The notes under the pieces are model-generated. The model made no database searches. It saw nothing but the letters and a program-made list of their open reading frames with translations, and had not been told where the DNA came from. Below are positions 1 to 10,900 of a stretch of DNA of 64,000 bases, piece after piece (positions within the stretch are counted from its first letter, which is position 1; each line of letters opens with the position of its first letter). Both the position numbers and the translations under genes were made by a program. This DNA comes from Nelumbo lutea (Eukaryota > Streptophyta > Magnoliopsida > Proteales > Nelumbonaceae), in the NCBI GenBank assembly GCA_022828595.1, contig JAKGHH010000002.1, positions 76,728,383-76,792,382 of the forward strand. The letters are read 5' to 3'.

Positions 1-119
1 TCTTGTAATGTATTTGTGGTTTGGGCCCTAGTCTTGTTGGTTGAGGGGCCGATTGTATTTTGTATTTGTGGCTCTCTATTAATAATATTTACCTTACCTT
101 TTTCAAAAAAAAAAAAAAA
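1..119 (+). mobile_element. LINE 3' tail with poly(A)
   Basis: T-rich untranslated sequence ending in a run of about 15 A (105-119), preceded by a possible G/C stem (GGGCCC near 24 and GGGGCC near 55). This is the same layout as the 3' ends of the better preserved LINEs in the window. No coding part is visible because the window starts here. Confidence 0.4.
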
Positions 120-1782
120 GAAAATGGGAGGAAAGACAGCTCTTCTAGGAAAGCCACCGAAGGAGGAATAATGGATCTCTAATAAGTTTCTTCCTTTGTC
201 ATATAAGCCAATCCTGCTTTGAACTGAATCGGGGGTCCATGTCCAACAAAGAAGAAAGAGTACGTGGGTCCTCAAATGATCAAATGGCGATAAAGCATAA
301 GTTAACAATGATCAAATGAGATCTGGTCGGACAATTTTTCCAACTGGATTGGTGCAAATAAGACCCCCTCTTTCTAGCAGTATAGATTTTCCCAACTTTT
401 CAAAATGAGAAACAACTGCTACATCAGCAAATTCATATTGTTTTTTTTCCACTAAATATTGTTTTTTGTTAAAATGGCAATCATTTTGGTTCAATTTTGT
501 TTTTCATAGCCAAAGCTTATCAAATAGTACCTAAATTACAGGAACAAAACAGAAATCTTGTGAAATTTGTGACATATGCAGAAACTTCACATGGTATATT
601 ACCTCATTCATTTTTTTGGCTGAACCACTTCATTTAGTAGGTTTGGTATATATACTAAAGTAGGTTGGATTCACTGAAATTTATTAGTGTCAGTAATTTT
701 GACTTTTCTTATATTCTAGAGTCTAGAATTTAACATGAGCCAAGAAAAGAGAAAAAGGGTACAACATGAGCCAAGTCCACCCTCTATGTTGTTGACAGTA
801 TGTTTTAATGATTTACTAATTTATTTCAATTGACTGGATTGCTTAATGGTTTGGATCTTAACCATGAGCTATGTTTTAATATAATCTAGAAGTCTACAAG
901 CTTACTAATACATGCATAAGGAATTTGATTCTAATTACTATATCAATTAAATAATCAAGGGTGTGTAAATTTGATGCTTCCTGAATATAGTAGGAGCCCT
1001 TCAAAATACATGCATAAGGAATTCGGTATCACCATCTTTGGATTCAACTAAGCTTGGCCTTGAGGTCTACAAAAATACCCATGTATTGCCTTGATTCAGA
1101 AATCCTCAGAATGTTTCATTAGCTTAGGTCAGTCCTTTTAATAGCCCAAGAGATTGTTCAATTAACTGTTCATTATGACTTTCAAAAGAAATATCCTTAT
1201 ACACAATCATAATTTCAGAAGTTTCTTCTGTTAGAGTTTAAACAAAACAAATTTCCTTTGAGAAAAATAATCTAATCTGATATCCTATTAATTAGGAGTT
1301 TGTACCCTCTTCAATACTGTAATTGAATGGACAAAAAAAGCACTTGTACCAACAGTGAATTGTCATATCCTGGTTCTTGACTATGGGGAAGCAAGTTCTA
1401 AATGGAATTGTCAAATCCATGACAAAATTTAATGATAAGAGGATAGAAGAAAATATTCATCATTTGAGGCTACCATGTGGCTCAGATTCCTCTCTTACAG
1501 TAACATTCTAGTTATCTATTTTGTCTTTCCTGATGGTGCTTCTCGTATTTGCATGGCATGCATGGTAATGAAACATATGTTTTATGAACTCTTATGTTTT
1601 GTGAGACTTCAACGAGCACTCATAACTTATATTTTCTCCTTTCAATCAACCAAAGTCATATTGTCTGATATCTAATTACTTAGCATAAAAGCAATCAATA
1701 TCATCTATAAGGAATGTGCAAATATTTCTAAGTCATAACCAAGAATGATATGAAAAATTCCCAAAGACGCAAATTTCATAGT
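120..1782. other. intergenic, no gene recognised
   Basis: AT-rich DNA with only short ORFs and no recognisable domain. A 17-base phrase beginning aatacatgcataagg occurs twice (near 905 and 1008). Nothing else supports a feature. Confidence 0.5.
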
Positions 1783-2286
1783 TAGACCTGTTCATGGGTC
1801 GGGCCAGTCCAGACCGGGTTCAGGCCGAGCATGTCTCTATATTAATAGAATATACCTAGGCCCGAGCACGAGCCCAAGCCCGGCCTGACCAGCGAGCCTA
1901 TGTCTGGAGCCTGATCCCAACCCTTATATAAAGCCCAAAGCTGAGGCCCAAGCTCCGGCTGAAAATTGGAAAAAGATTTTTTTTTCTTTTTTATTCAATA
2001 AAAAACTGTACTCTTTATATTAAAAGACCTTAAAACCTAAAAAATAATGAAAGATCTCACTATTACTTGAAAAAGAAGATAAGAATAATAAAGAAAAAGA
2101 TACATTTTTGTTATATATATACATTATCAAGTCGGGCTTGGGCTTGGGCTCGGGCCAGGCTTTTTTAAGAAAGCCCAAGCTCAGCCTAGAAAAAAAGGGT
2201 AGGCCCAATGTTTTAGGTCTAAGCCCGGTTTAGATCAGGCCAATCCGGGCTAGCTTGACAGGCTACCCGACCCATGAACAGGTCTA
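1783..2286. mobile_element. hAT-like MITE, family 1, copy A
   Basis: The element begins TAGACCTGTTCATGGG and ends with the inverted form of the same motif. It is flanked by 8-bp direct repeats, ttcatagt (1775-1782) and atcatagt (2287-2294), which differ at one base. Eight-base duplications are characteristic of hAT transposons. The interior has GC-rich inverted stretches of the gcccgagcc type at both ends and an AT-rich core; no transposase is encoded. Two more copies lie at 26123-26697 and 57743-57827. Confidence 0.85.
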
Positions 2287-2786
2287 ATCATAGTATATAT
2301 GGAATCGACTGAAACATAAAATAATAAAGTACCACAAAACCTCTTTACAGTTTCAATAGAAAAGGATTGCAAACTATTTTTTCAACTATATATGAATCCA
2401 ATGAGCCTACTTAAAGAGCAATGCAAAAAAAAAAAAAGATAGTATGGAGTTTTTGAATTAGCATTGCAAAGTGGACAATTGTGATTTCAGTATTACACTA
2501 GAGCAACTATTATATCTTATATTGTTAGATTAAGAAGGAAGATACTCAAAACTACTTCACATTTATGCATTTGTACCAAATGCATTCATCAACCTCTATG
2601 CAAAATTGATTACATGACTGTTTTCAATTTTAATTTTTATGTTTAATAATAGAAAGAAAGAAAAAAACAATATAACATGTCATTGTGAAGTTGTGATAAT
2701 ACGGTTAACAAAATCAAGTTTGGTATTTCTCTTACCACAACCTGATAGTTGTGTAGATTTGTTCTTTTCTTCCCAGTTTCCTCCAG
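2287..2786. other. non-coding, intron-like
   Basis: No ORF of note. The last ~60 bases are pyrimidine-rich and end in a good splice acceptor (tttcctccag) directly before the MARF1-like fragment, so they probably derive from the intron that preceded that exon. Confidence 0.4.
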
Positions 2787-3531
2787 GATTGCACAACTAT
2801 TGCAGAATCAATTGGTGATGGAACTCGTCCAAAAGTTGTTGAATCAATTAAATCTAATGTAGAGACTGGTAATGGAATTCATGACTATACTGCTATTACA
2901 GAGTCTAGTGTTGAAGCTAATGTTGTTGCTGCAGATTTGAATGAGAAATTTCCATACCAATATCTCCTTCAATAAAACTGGAAGAGCTTCTTTAAGCTGT
3001 TCATAGAGATATTGATGCACATTCAACTGTTCATTAGCCAACTACTGTGAAGGGTCAAGATTCTTTGCCTGAGTTGGGATTTTTCAAAAGAAACTGGAGA
3101 AAGTGGTCCAGACTTAGAAATGATGGTTCTAATGGGAAAAGTAATAGTATTTCAGAAAATTTTTCTAATATGGTTGGTAGCTCTGAGTCTGAATTTGAGG
3201 AGAAAACCTCAGAATCAACTACTAGTTCATTTTCTTTGTCAAATGCAAAAGAATTAGATTTGGAAGAGAAAATTGCTAAGATTTCTGAAGAAAATCATGA
3301 TAAATCCATACCAAGCACAGGCATCTTTAACCAATTTGTGAGTTGGTTTAAATTTTGGAGAACTAGCTCGAATCCTGATAGTCCAAATGGGCATTGCAGT
3401 AACAAACCACACCAGATAAACATCCGATATGCAAATCAGGAACTATTCTCAAGGGATTTCTTTTGGGATGATGTGGAAAGATTTGTGCACTCGCACAAGG
3501 GCTCAATCATCATCTCTTAATCAAAGACTAG
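2787..3531 (+). pseudogene. MARF1/limkain-b1-like (NYN/OST-HTH protein) gene fragment
   Basis: An exon-like segment between a splice acceptor (tttcctccag) and a donor (AG|gtacc at 3531/3532). The conceptual product contains the motifs SWFKFWR and ELFSRDFFWDDVERFVHSHK, which I associate with the linker just before the OST-HTH/LOTUS region of plant putative RNA-binding endonuclease proteins with an N-terminal NYN domain. The catalytic NYN domain is absent. The fragment is broken by a frameshift near 2950 and by in-frame stops at 2993-2995 (TAA), 3035-3037 (TAG) and 3518-3520 (TAA); the first and last fit CAA to TAA changes. Residues 1-157 of the longest open piece start at 3047. It lies about 1 kb upstream of a MetRS fragment in the same orientation, suggesting captured or degenerate gene pieces rather than a working locus. 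Assignment rests on motif memory, not a search. Confidence 0.6.
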
Positions 3532-4097
3532 GTACCTTTTTTTTCCTTCTAATAATTTTTGCCCATGGTGTTGTAATGTTCTTTCAATCAACAAGGAGGG
3601 AAGGGGAAGGGGAATGATGATGTTTAAAGGTGAAGACGCTAACGTCTTTCTTATTTTCAAATGACTTTATTTTTTAAATGGTTGTTTTTGCAATAGATTA
3701 CCTGGGATAACCCGTATCACAGAAACAGACAAGTTAGATGTTGATTGGTTCATATCATAGATTTTCCCATTTTATTTATTTATATTATTTAAACTCTTAT
3801 TGACATGCATTTCTTTTAAATTCACCATGACTTTTCAAAATATAAAATTTTTCATATTATCCCAAATATCCCCTATTTCATAAAAATTAAATACTTATTA
3901 ATTGTTATTTCTTCAGGAAATTCAACTGACTATGCCTAGCTTTTTGGTTTTTCTTCTTCAAATTTAGGTGGTGTTATTTTGTAAAGAGGCTCATATAATT
4001 ATGATTGTTATTTCTTTCTAATTGTTCTCATAAACTTTTCATGCATGTGAAACTTCACTTGTCATCTTTGTTGCAATAGCAATTTGTTATTTTCTAA
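3532..4097. other. intron-like non-coding DNA
   Basis: Follows the donor site of the preceding exon fragment. T-rich, with no coding potential and no repeat boundary that I can define. Confidence 0.35.
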
Positions 4098-4105
4098 GTC
4101 TCAAC

Positions 4106-4323
4106 CAACGTTCAAAGTATTGATACATATCGATCGATACGTATCGTACCTATGGCTTTTTGATACGTTCCTACAGGGATTGTATCGGGTCATACCATTG
4201 CTCAAAGGGTAGCCAGAATTTAAACCGACCCCTCTGAACCGATTTTGACAAAATAAATAAATAAAACATAAAAAAGCATCGGCACAGACTAATACACCGA
4301 TGGTGTCGATATTTAGAACCTTG
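4106..4323. mobile_element. hAT-like MITE, family 2, copy A
   Basis: 218-bp element with imperfect terminal inverted repeats: left CAACGTTCAAAGTATTG, right (inverted) CAAGGTTCTAAATATCG. It is flanked by identical 8-bp duplications gtctcaac at 4098-4105 and 4324-4331. The interior shares the phrases gatacgtatcg and caaagggtag with the copy at 37566-37763. Confidence 0.8.
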
Positions 4324-4545
4324 GTCTCAACCATGAAATTGATCAAGCATCGAGTGAAATATTGTCGTTATTATTTTTGCAGTGGTGTTGCAAATAGTGG
4401 TTGCCATTTTGGTGAAAACGATGGATGCAGAAGGATTACTAATGAAAGTCGTCTTTCTTCGCTTGTCATTCCGGCCAAAGGGCTATCTATGACAATATTT
4501 TCTAACTAATAGTGACTATGTTTTTTTTTCTTTATTAGTTTTCAG

Positions 4546-4732
4546 ACCAAGCTTCCAATTGAAGGCCACAGAAACGTTCGATAACCAGTGCTTTACCATA
4601 TGTCAACAATGTTCCTCATCTCATAAACATCATTAGTTGTAATTGAGTCGATAATGAATTAATCTTGTTTGTCATAAGTGTTTTGAGTGCTGATGTGTTT
4701 ATTTGGTATTGTCATCTTATTGGATTACATAA
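4546..4732 (+). pseudogene. cytosolic methionyl-tRNA synthetase fragment
   Basis: After an acceptor-like ttttcag at 4539-4545, the translation with one frame change gives KLPIEGHRNVR, then TSALPYVNNVPHL. The latter is the class-I signature region around the HIGH-type motif of methionyl-tRNA synthetase (normally ..VPHLGNIIG..). After a gap of about 40 bases resembling a short intron, VLSADVF-WYC continues the same family block. The fragment covers only about 50 residues of a catalytic domain several hundred residues long. It has a one-base loss near 4580 and lacks the glycine after HL. It cannot encode an active enzyme. It lies beside the MARF1-like fragment, same strand. Confidence 0.7.
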
Positions 4733-5284
4733 GTGAGATGGTCGAGTGATAATATGGGACATGATTCTTTCTTTGAAGGTCAGGTCACAAAGGTGACAAG
4801 AAGTTGCATCTTGTATAGTTGATGGTGGAGACGTGAAACACTTGATGACATCACTTCTTAGTTGATAGGTATTGAGTATCTATATAACATTGTGAACATT
4901 TAGGTTATCTTTGGTGATTAAGTGATTTGAGAAATAAGCACTTGTTGCACAAATACTTATTTGAACAACCACTTAATGTTGTTTAGTGACCCATTTGCAT
5001 AGTCATTTCCCAACAAGAACTTATTTTAGCATAAATAACATTTTTAACCCCTATTTCATGCACACATATAAACAATGATTTTCATATATTATATTATACA
5101 TTCAACTAAACTTTCCACACCACCACGTCAAGACACATGAGAATCAATGTGGGCCCATATGTAGCATTAATAGAAAATAATAATATTCATAGTATACCAA
5201 ATATGATGAATAATAACATCAATAAATAATAAATATTGTTAGAAAAATGAAATAAGATGTGTCAAAACACTAATTAAAGACGCT

Positions 5285-5670
5285 TATTGAAGAGTACTTT
5301 CGGAAAATGTTTTCTAAAAGCAATGTTTCACAAAATACTTTCAGAAAATGCTTTTAAAAAGTATTTTTAACAAAATACTTTCAAAGTAGTTTCATGGATT
5401 AATTTTCATAGAACACTTTCATAAAGTACTTTCAAAGAGCAGTTTTCACAAAATACCTTCAAAAGTGCTTTTAAAAAGTAATTTTCATAAAATACTTTTA
5501 GAAAGTGCTTTTAAAGAGTAGTTTCCATAAATTACTTTTGGGAATTTCTTTCAAAAGTGTACTTTTCATAAAATACTTTCCAAAAGTACTTTTAAAGGGT
5601 AGTTTCCATGGAATACTTGCAAAGAGATGTTTCTATAAAGTACTTTTAAACCTAATTTTATAAAGTGCTC
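5285..5670. repeat. degenerate ~40-bp tandem repeat
   Basis: About nine diverged units built on the phrase cataaaatacttt-n-aaagtgcttttaaa, each around 40 bases. They lie subterminally in the Harbinger element, between its left end and the viroplasmin-like ORF. Confidence 0.7.
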
Positions 5671-5784
5671 CCAAATTTGTCTTTAACTATAGTTAACAAA
5701 ATAAGTAGAAAATATCTAAAACTTCATGCCTAAGTAATGTACACTCTAGTAACATAAAAGTGTGAATGTTTGTAAAATTACATC

Positions 5785-6111
5785 TCACTTAGACATGTAC
5801 ATCACACCCAATGTAACCACACCAACTAGCAAAACACATGTGGATGCCCAGTACACATTGGTTAATCTGGATGTATTACTCCTATCAAATGGCAAATTGG
5901 TCAACAAATCATTTGAAGCCATAAAATGATGGAATTGGTAACCTGCTTCCTCATATGTTTTATATGAGCAAAATACTATACCATTGTATCGATGGAATTG
6001 TAAATTGCGTTCAGCATAGGTATCGTATATACCTAAGCGGCGACTAATGAACACTACACAATATTTCCTATTAGCCATTAATGACTTAAGTATCAACAAA
6101 ACATAAAGCAC
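5785..6111 (-). CDS. small protein with viroplasmin/RNase H1 N-terminal fold and a C-terminal membrane segment
   Basis: An open frame of 108 codons; a start at Met12 (MANRKYCVVF) is equally possible. Residues about 15-57 match the caulimovirus-viroplasmin / RNase HI N-terminal domain pattern: YCVVFISRRLGIYDTYAE, then QFHRYNG and SYKTYEEA. This fold binds RNA-DNA hybrids in RNase H1, but no catalytic RNase H domain follows. Residues about 87-105 (VYWASTCVLLVGVVTLGVMY) form one hydrophobic helix, so the product could be membrane-anchored. It lies downstream of the transposase on the same strand, inside the Harbinger element. It is uninterrupted although both canonical Harbinger genes are broken. 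It may be captured host sequence or a third element gene; expression is unknown. Confidence 0.55.
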   Translation of the reverse strand: MLYVLLILKSLMANRKYCVVFISRRLGIYDTYAERNLQFHRYNGIVFCSYKTYEEAGYQFHHFMASNDLLTNLPFDRSNTSRLTNVYWASTCVLLVGVVTLGVMYMSK

Positions 6112-6229
6112 CTACATATGTTAAAGTCAAAAACATCATTAGTCAATGCATAATGTATAAAATCAAAGGAAGACAAAGACCATGTCTAACAACATAGATT
6201 ATGTTGACATATGCCTCCTTAATGATGAT

Positions 6230-8880
6230 CGAGCATTGTTAGCATAGATTGCATTTGTCTCAGATGGAGGTTGTATTTTGAACTCATCATTTTAAAATTC
6301 ATTAAACAATGTGTCTGTCTGTCGGTTGTCACTGATGAAATTGTGTATTGGCATGCAAGCCACAACTATCAACCGTTGACTTTTTAGTGGATAGTAAGGC
6401 ATACACTTCAGAATAGAGAATCAAGCCTTCAGCACATCGAAACTCTACTCGATGACACTTCTCAATGATACATGACCATTGTTGAAGTACTCTTCCTTTA
6501 TTATAGGTCGTCCACCCCTTTGAAAATCAAGCAAATGGCATGGTGTATTATGGTATGGTGCCATATAGCCAGTTATGTTGGGGTTGTAGAATCAACAACA
6601 TAATACTTACCTAATCATGGGAATGGGAATAAAACTTTATATACATATCTAGATAATCTAAACAAATTTTTAATGTATACATACATACCTTGGGGTAAAT
6701 GTGGAAAATTATATTTTGAATTACGTATGGCCTCTACAAATGTGCGATAATCATGTGCAATCCCCTTCCATCTGTAAAGGACAAATGTAAACCGTATATT
6801 GAAATCACATGTGGCCATTGATGAACCTACAATTTATCTATAATTTTTGAGGACTTTAGCATGGATTTTTATGTCGGTTTTATTAATTTTTGCCTTAATT
6901 TAGCATAATGCTAAGAATAAGTTTCAGGGGTAATTAATCCAAGAAAATGAAGGAAAAAGGCAAGAAAAGAATGTTCAAAAAGATCAAATTCAGCCCAGCC
7001 CGGTTGTGGAAGCAAGAGAGAGCACTTCGGCCCAAGAAGAGCAAGTGGATTCCTTGAAAAAACCCAAGAAAAGAAAGCCTATCTAAGAGTAGAATTTGGC
7101 CCAACAAGGAATGCCCATTCTCAGCCCAAAAGAGCAGCTCAATGTATAGCTATCATGTGCTAAGAGAGAGACTAAGTGTAGCCCAAATAGCAGCCCTTAG
7201 GAGGTTTTCAAGAGAAATCTAGAAAGCTCAAGAAAGGGGTGTAATACACCCCATTCTAGAGGCTTCAAGAAGGGGCAAGAGCCCCCTTGAAAAACTATAT
7301 AAAGAGACCTCTAGGAGGGGGGAGAGATGTTCAATTGCTTGAGAGGAAGGCTCTCCCACTCTTAGAGGTTCGACCACCTTGAGAGAAGAGAAGAGAAGAG
7401 AAGAAGGTTAGGCGCAAGGAAGAAGAAAAAGAAGGGCTGAAGGAAGTTCAAGACAAGCAAGCTAGAAGAGAAGGTGAGTTCGAAATTGGGGGTTTGTGAT
7501 TCAAAGATCCTTTGTAATAACTCAATTGTAGTTTCATTCTCCTTTAATTTGAATTTTGTTTCTTTGTTATATTTTCTTTCTTTTTTCTCCTTCTTCCATT
7601 CTTCCTTGATGTATTTCAGCTTGTAAAATTTCAGTTCAGCAATCTAATTCTTTTTTATTCATTCAAATGGTCATGAATTGTACTTTGAGTTTCTTGAATA
7701 AGGGTGTTATTGTAGATTAATTTGGCCAACTAACCTTCAAAACTCAGATATGAATTGCTTGAAAGAGAATTCAGATCTGCAATTTTCAGATTGGTCGAAT
7801 GGATCTAAAGCTTGGAATTCCTAGAGTGCTTGAGAGAGACTCTAGGAATTCAGATCTACTATTCAAGAACTGAATTGGATGCAAGATTAGAGATAACTTG
7901 CACAATTCAATTGGTGATCAATTCAGTTTTGAATTGATGCCTTAGAAGTGTTTGAAGAAATGCATGCATGGGGATTAGATTCTTGTTAGAGATAGAAGAA
8001 TTGTCACTCATGCATAGGATGAACATGCGCTTGAAAGATGTTGTTCATGACCTTGGGGTTTCACCAAACCAAGGCTCAATTATGATTTATTCGAATGATC
8101 CAAATTGATAGGTTGCTGAATTCTGAGATTGAAATTTAATGCTTACTCTTCTAACCTGATTTGAAGGCAATTGGACCAATGATTTAGATAGATTTTAATT
8201 TAAGATTTTTAGCTTTCATTAAAGTTTTGATTTATTTGTTAATCAGATAAGAAGTACTCAATTTAGTATTGATACTTGTTTCCTAAATCCTCGTGAGAAC
8301 GATACTTCACTCACTACTTTATTACTTGAATGGTTAGTGCACTTGCTAGTGTCACAATGAGCCACACATCAGCCATTACATTTTGTATGCAATGCCATTT
8401 TCTATATCAGTACGGTGTCTTCATATCAGTAAGGACCCATACAAATATGGCCAATATTTTGGATTCTGAAAGGGGCTCATAGTGTGAGTGTTACCTTAAA
8501 ATATGGCAAATATTTTGGATATTGCTTGATGTGCGGATCAATAATGTTGAAGTTGGGGGCATATTATTGACAATGACATTTTAACCACTACCATCAACAT
8601 GTTATTGAAAAACCAACTAACCGTCTCGTGGGGGTGTTAGAGTCGTTCTTGCATCATCTGATTCCTCTCATTATGTCCAACAACATGAAGGAAAATAGTT
8701 AATTGTTCATCTACTAAAACACCCCAGCTATTTTCAATGAGGCCACTCTCTTTCAATGCACTGCATAACCGTATAAACACATGCTTGTCCATATGACAAA
8801 GTTCGTATAGCTAGTCATCATGCCTTCTGAGGAGAGATTTCATATACACCACATCTGTGCAATCCATGGTGTGTTTAGGT
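6230..8880 (-). pseudogene. PIF/Harbinger DDE transposase, disrupted
   Basis: Reading right to left: an N-terminal segment (VFIRLCSALKESG, then VDEQLTIFLHVVGHNERN) at about 8810-8640, then NVMA at 8377. After the nested solo LTR it resumes at 6818 with TCDFNIRFTFVL, the second-Asp block GIAHDYRTFVEAI, and NFPHLPQG. A 78-bp intron follows (donor CAAG|gtatgt, 6611-6688 spliced out, acceptor attag). Next come KYYVVDS, a frameshift, then GYMAPYHNTP, RGGRPIIKEEYFN and the third acidic block RSVIE, ending near IHNFISDNRQTD. Stops follow RSVIE and occur elsewhere. The family normally has about 400 residues. The order and motifs are diagnostic for the HARBI1-like DDE_4 family. Confidence 0.85.
6819..8371 (+). 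mobile_element. solo LTR (1553 bp) nested in the Harbinger transposase
   Basis: Begins TGATG and ends CATCA, a standard LTR terminal inverted repeat. It is flanked by identical 5-bp duplications gccat at 6814-6818 and 8372-8376. Removing it rejoins the transposase frame (NVMA to TCDFN). A TATA box TATATAAAG lies at 7296-7304, so the LTR reads left to right. Near the right end, the phrase cctcgtgagaacgatac resembles Ty3/gypsy-type plant LTR ends. No internal domain or second LTR is present, so it is a recombinational relic. Confidence 0.9.
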
Positions 8881-9454
8881 TCTTTGTGAACTCAAGTATC
8901 ATAGTAATACTCACCCACAACAGATGCAACATCCATAATACACTCCATCTCCTCGTCGGTGTCCATTACCCCATTGTAATACAAGTTAGTATCGGATATT
9001 CACTCCATATACGATACTACCTCAGTCTCCATTTCGGTTTTCCTATTAGTATCCATCTCTTACATTATTATGCAATTTAAAAAGCCAAAAACAACAAACA
9101 TAAAAAGGAAAGCATAATGCCAAAAAAGCAAGTCCAACCTACCATTAAAATGTAAAATAAATCAATTCTAATTATAATACTTCTAAAACATAGCTAACAA
9201 AATAAAGAGTAAACAAGTTCACAAAGCATAATAACAAAAAGAAACACAACAAGAAGAAACATGAATCACTCTCTCTCGAAAAACTCATACGACTCTCTAA
9301 TCATCTTCAGGCGCACAAGGTCAAAGACCAAATTGCAATAAACAAGTCATGGAATTTGCCTTTTATGAATTGGAGACTCGAAACATGAACAAATGACTAC
9401 CCTCCTAAATCTCATGGATCTTATTAAGGAGTTTCATGCATCGTTTCATAGAGA

Positions 9455-10262
9455 TTAGCCTTGTACCTTTGCAGCCCTATGAGCAGCTATTAGCTTAAAT
9501 GTAGAGGCAATTCTTTCTAAGTTTCTACTAATCCATACAACCCCTATTGTCTTCTTTTTCCTAGAAGAGGTGCTACTCTTTCCCATGCCTCTAGGAATTG
9601 TCCTATGTGGGTGAGTTTTAATTGGTTGTACTTTAGCTTCTTGCATTGTTTCGGATGCCTCAATTGGTGTGTATGATTCATGGTTCATCATCCATCTGGT
9701 CATCTTTCAAAACCGGTTGTGTTAAAAGCACCACCTCTAGTAGTATACCCTCATTTGGTGCCCAACTATCATAACCATGGACAATTGTGCCACCGAATAT
9801 GATATCCACGTCCGCCGCATGGAGAAAACCCTTGTGCCTAAACTATACTGCATCGGGATATGTCTATCACACAAGGACGTAACTATGTGCAATTTTGCCT
9901 AACAAAAAGACTAGCCTACAACTTTATTTTATAAAAATGCAAAAACACACCATACCTTCAAATAATCTTCAAAAAGTCATCCCCAGCAATGGTTATTTTG
10001 TTTACTGGACCCCAACCTGAACCGGTATAAGTAGACAATTTATGGAATATCTTCCATTCATTATTTACTGCATCTCAGTGATTCTTCATTTGTTTCTGGA
10101 TATAGTTTTTTTTTCTATTATCCTATTGAATTCCTGAATTACAATTAGCCATCCTTGCCTATCCATGGTAGTATTGGTTTGGTGGTCGGCCATGAATTGT
10201 TGCAAACATAAGTCCACCCAAATTTTGTGTAGTTTGGGAGTCCACGTAGCCTAGGAGCTCCC
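9455..10262 (-). pseudogene. PIF/Harbinger ORF1, Myb/SANT-like DNA-binding protein
   Basis: The start of the domain (10240-10190) reads WTPKLHKIWVDLCLQQ, followed by GWLIVIQEFN. After degraded sequence come WKIFHKLSTYTGSGWGPVNK and ITIAGDDFL. This is the Myb/SANT-like (Myb_DNA-bind_3) domain carried by ORF1 of plant Harbinger elements, which partners the transposase on the terminal repeats. Downstream, FRHKGF, GYDSWAPNEG and an 82-residue basic tail (9455-9703; GKSSTSSRKKK) complete the usual ORF1 order. Stops and frame changes break it. Confidence 0.75.
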
Positions 10263-10300
10263 CCCATTTTTCCCTTGACTACGATACATAACCTACAAAT

Positions 10301-10380
10301 TATAATTATAGTAGTAGTAGTAGTAATAGTAGTAGTAGTAGTAGTAGTAATAGTAATGATGATGATGATGATGATGATGA
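10301..10380. repeat. trinucleotide microsatellite (gta)n then (gat)n
   Basis: Runs of tag/gta interrupted by taa, followed directly by eight gat/atg units. The 67-codon ORF across it (polyvaline/polymethionine) is an artefact of the repeat. Confidence 0.9.
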
Positions 10381-10399
10381 CTTCAATTTATATACATGC

Positions 10400-10843
10400 A
10401 TTATGCAATAGGCAAAAAATAATGGAAGAACATCACGAGTATGCAATGAAATGGAAGGACATCACAAATAGGCAATAAGAATTGTAAAACAATATGATAG
10501 AACCAATTATTCTTATTAATAATAAAAAAAATATGAATCAAAATTCAGATTAGGCAATAAAAAATTGGAAGAACATCACAAGTATGCAATAATAATTATA
10601 AAAAAATATGATAGCACCAATTATTCATGTTAATAATAAAAAATATGAATCAAAATTCGAATTAAGACAATAAGGAAATGGAAGAGCATCACAAATATGC
10701 AATAAGAATTATAAAAAAAAAAAAGATAACACCAATTGTTCATGTTAATAACAAAAAATGAATCAAATTTTGGATTAAGGAAAAAAATGTACTAACATCA
10801 TACAAGTATACAATAAAATGGAAGAGCATCACAAATGTGCAAT

Positions 10844-10879
<36 letters not shown>

Positions 10880-10900
10880 ATCACCAATTATTCATATGTA
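10400..10900. repeat. ~112-bp tandem repeat array with (at)n
   Basis: The phrase ggaagaacatcacaagtatgc recurs near 10422, 10454, 10569, 10680 and 10818, with intervening AT-rich blocks containing caccaattattcatgttaata. The period is about 111-115 bases over the full-length units. An (at)15 run sits at 10847-10876. It lies upstream of Harbinger ORF1, inside the element. Confidence 0.75.

Noticed and set aside
312..494. Minus-strand 60-codon ORF
   Set aside because: Short, no recognisable motif and no splice or start context.
4098..4332. MULE-type MITE with 9-bp duplication
   Set aside because: With termini set at CAA..TTG, the duplication is exactly 8 bp, as in the other MITEs here, so hAT-like is preferred.
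5785..6111. A caulimovirus-derived endogenous element
   Set aside because: The viroplasmin-type fold also occurs in cellular RNase H1. No movement protein, coat or RT of a pararetrovirus lies nearby, and the context is a Harbinger transposon.
10275..10478. 67-codon ORF rich in Val and Met
   Set aside because: It is the translation of the (gta)n/(gat)n microsatellite.
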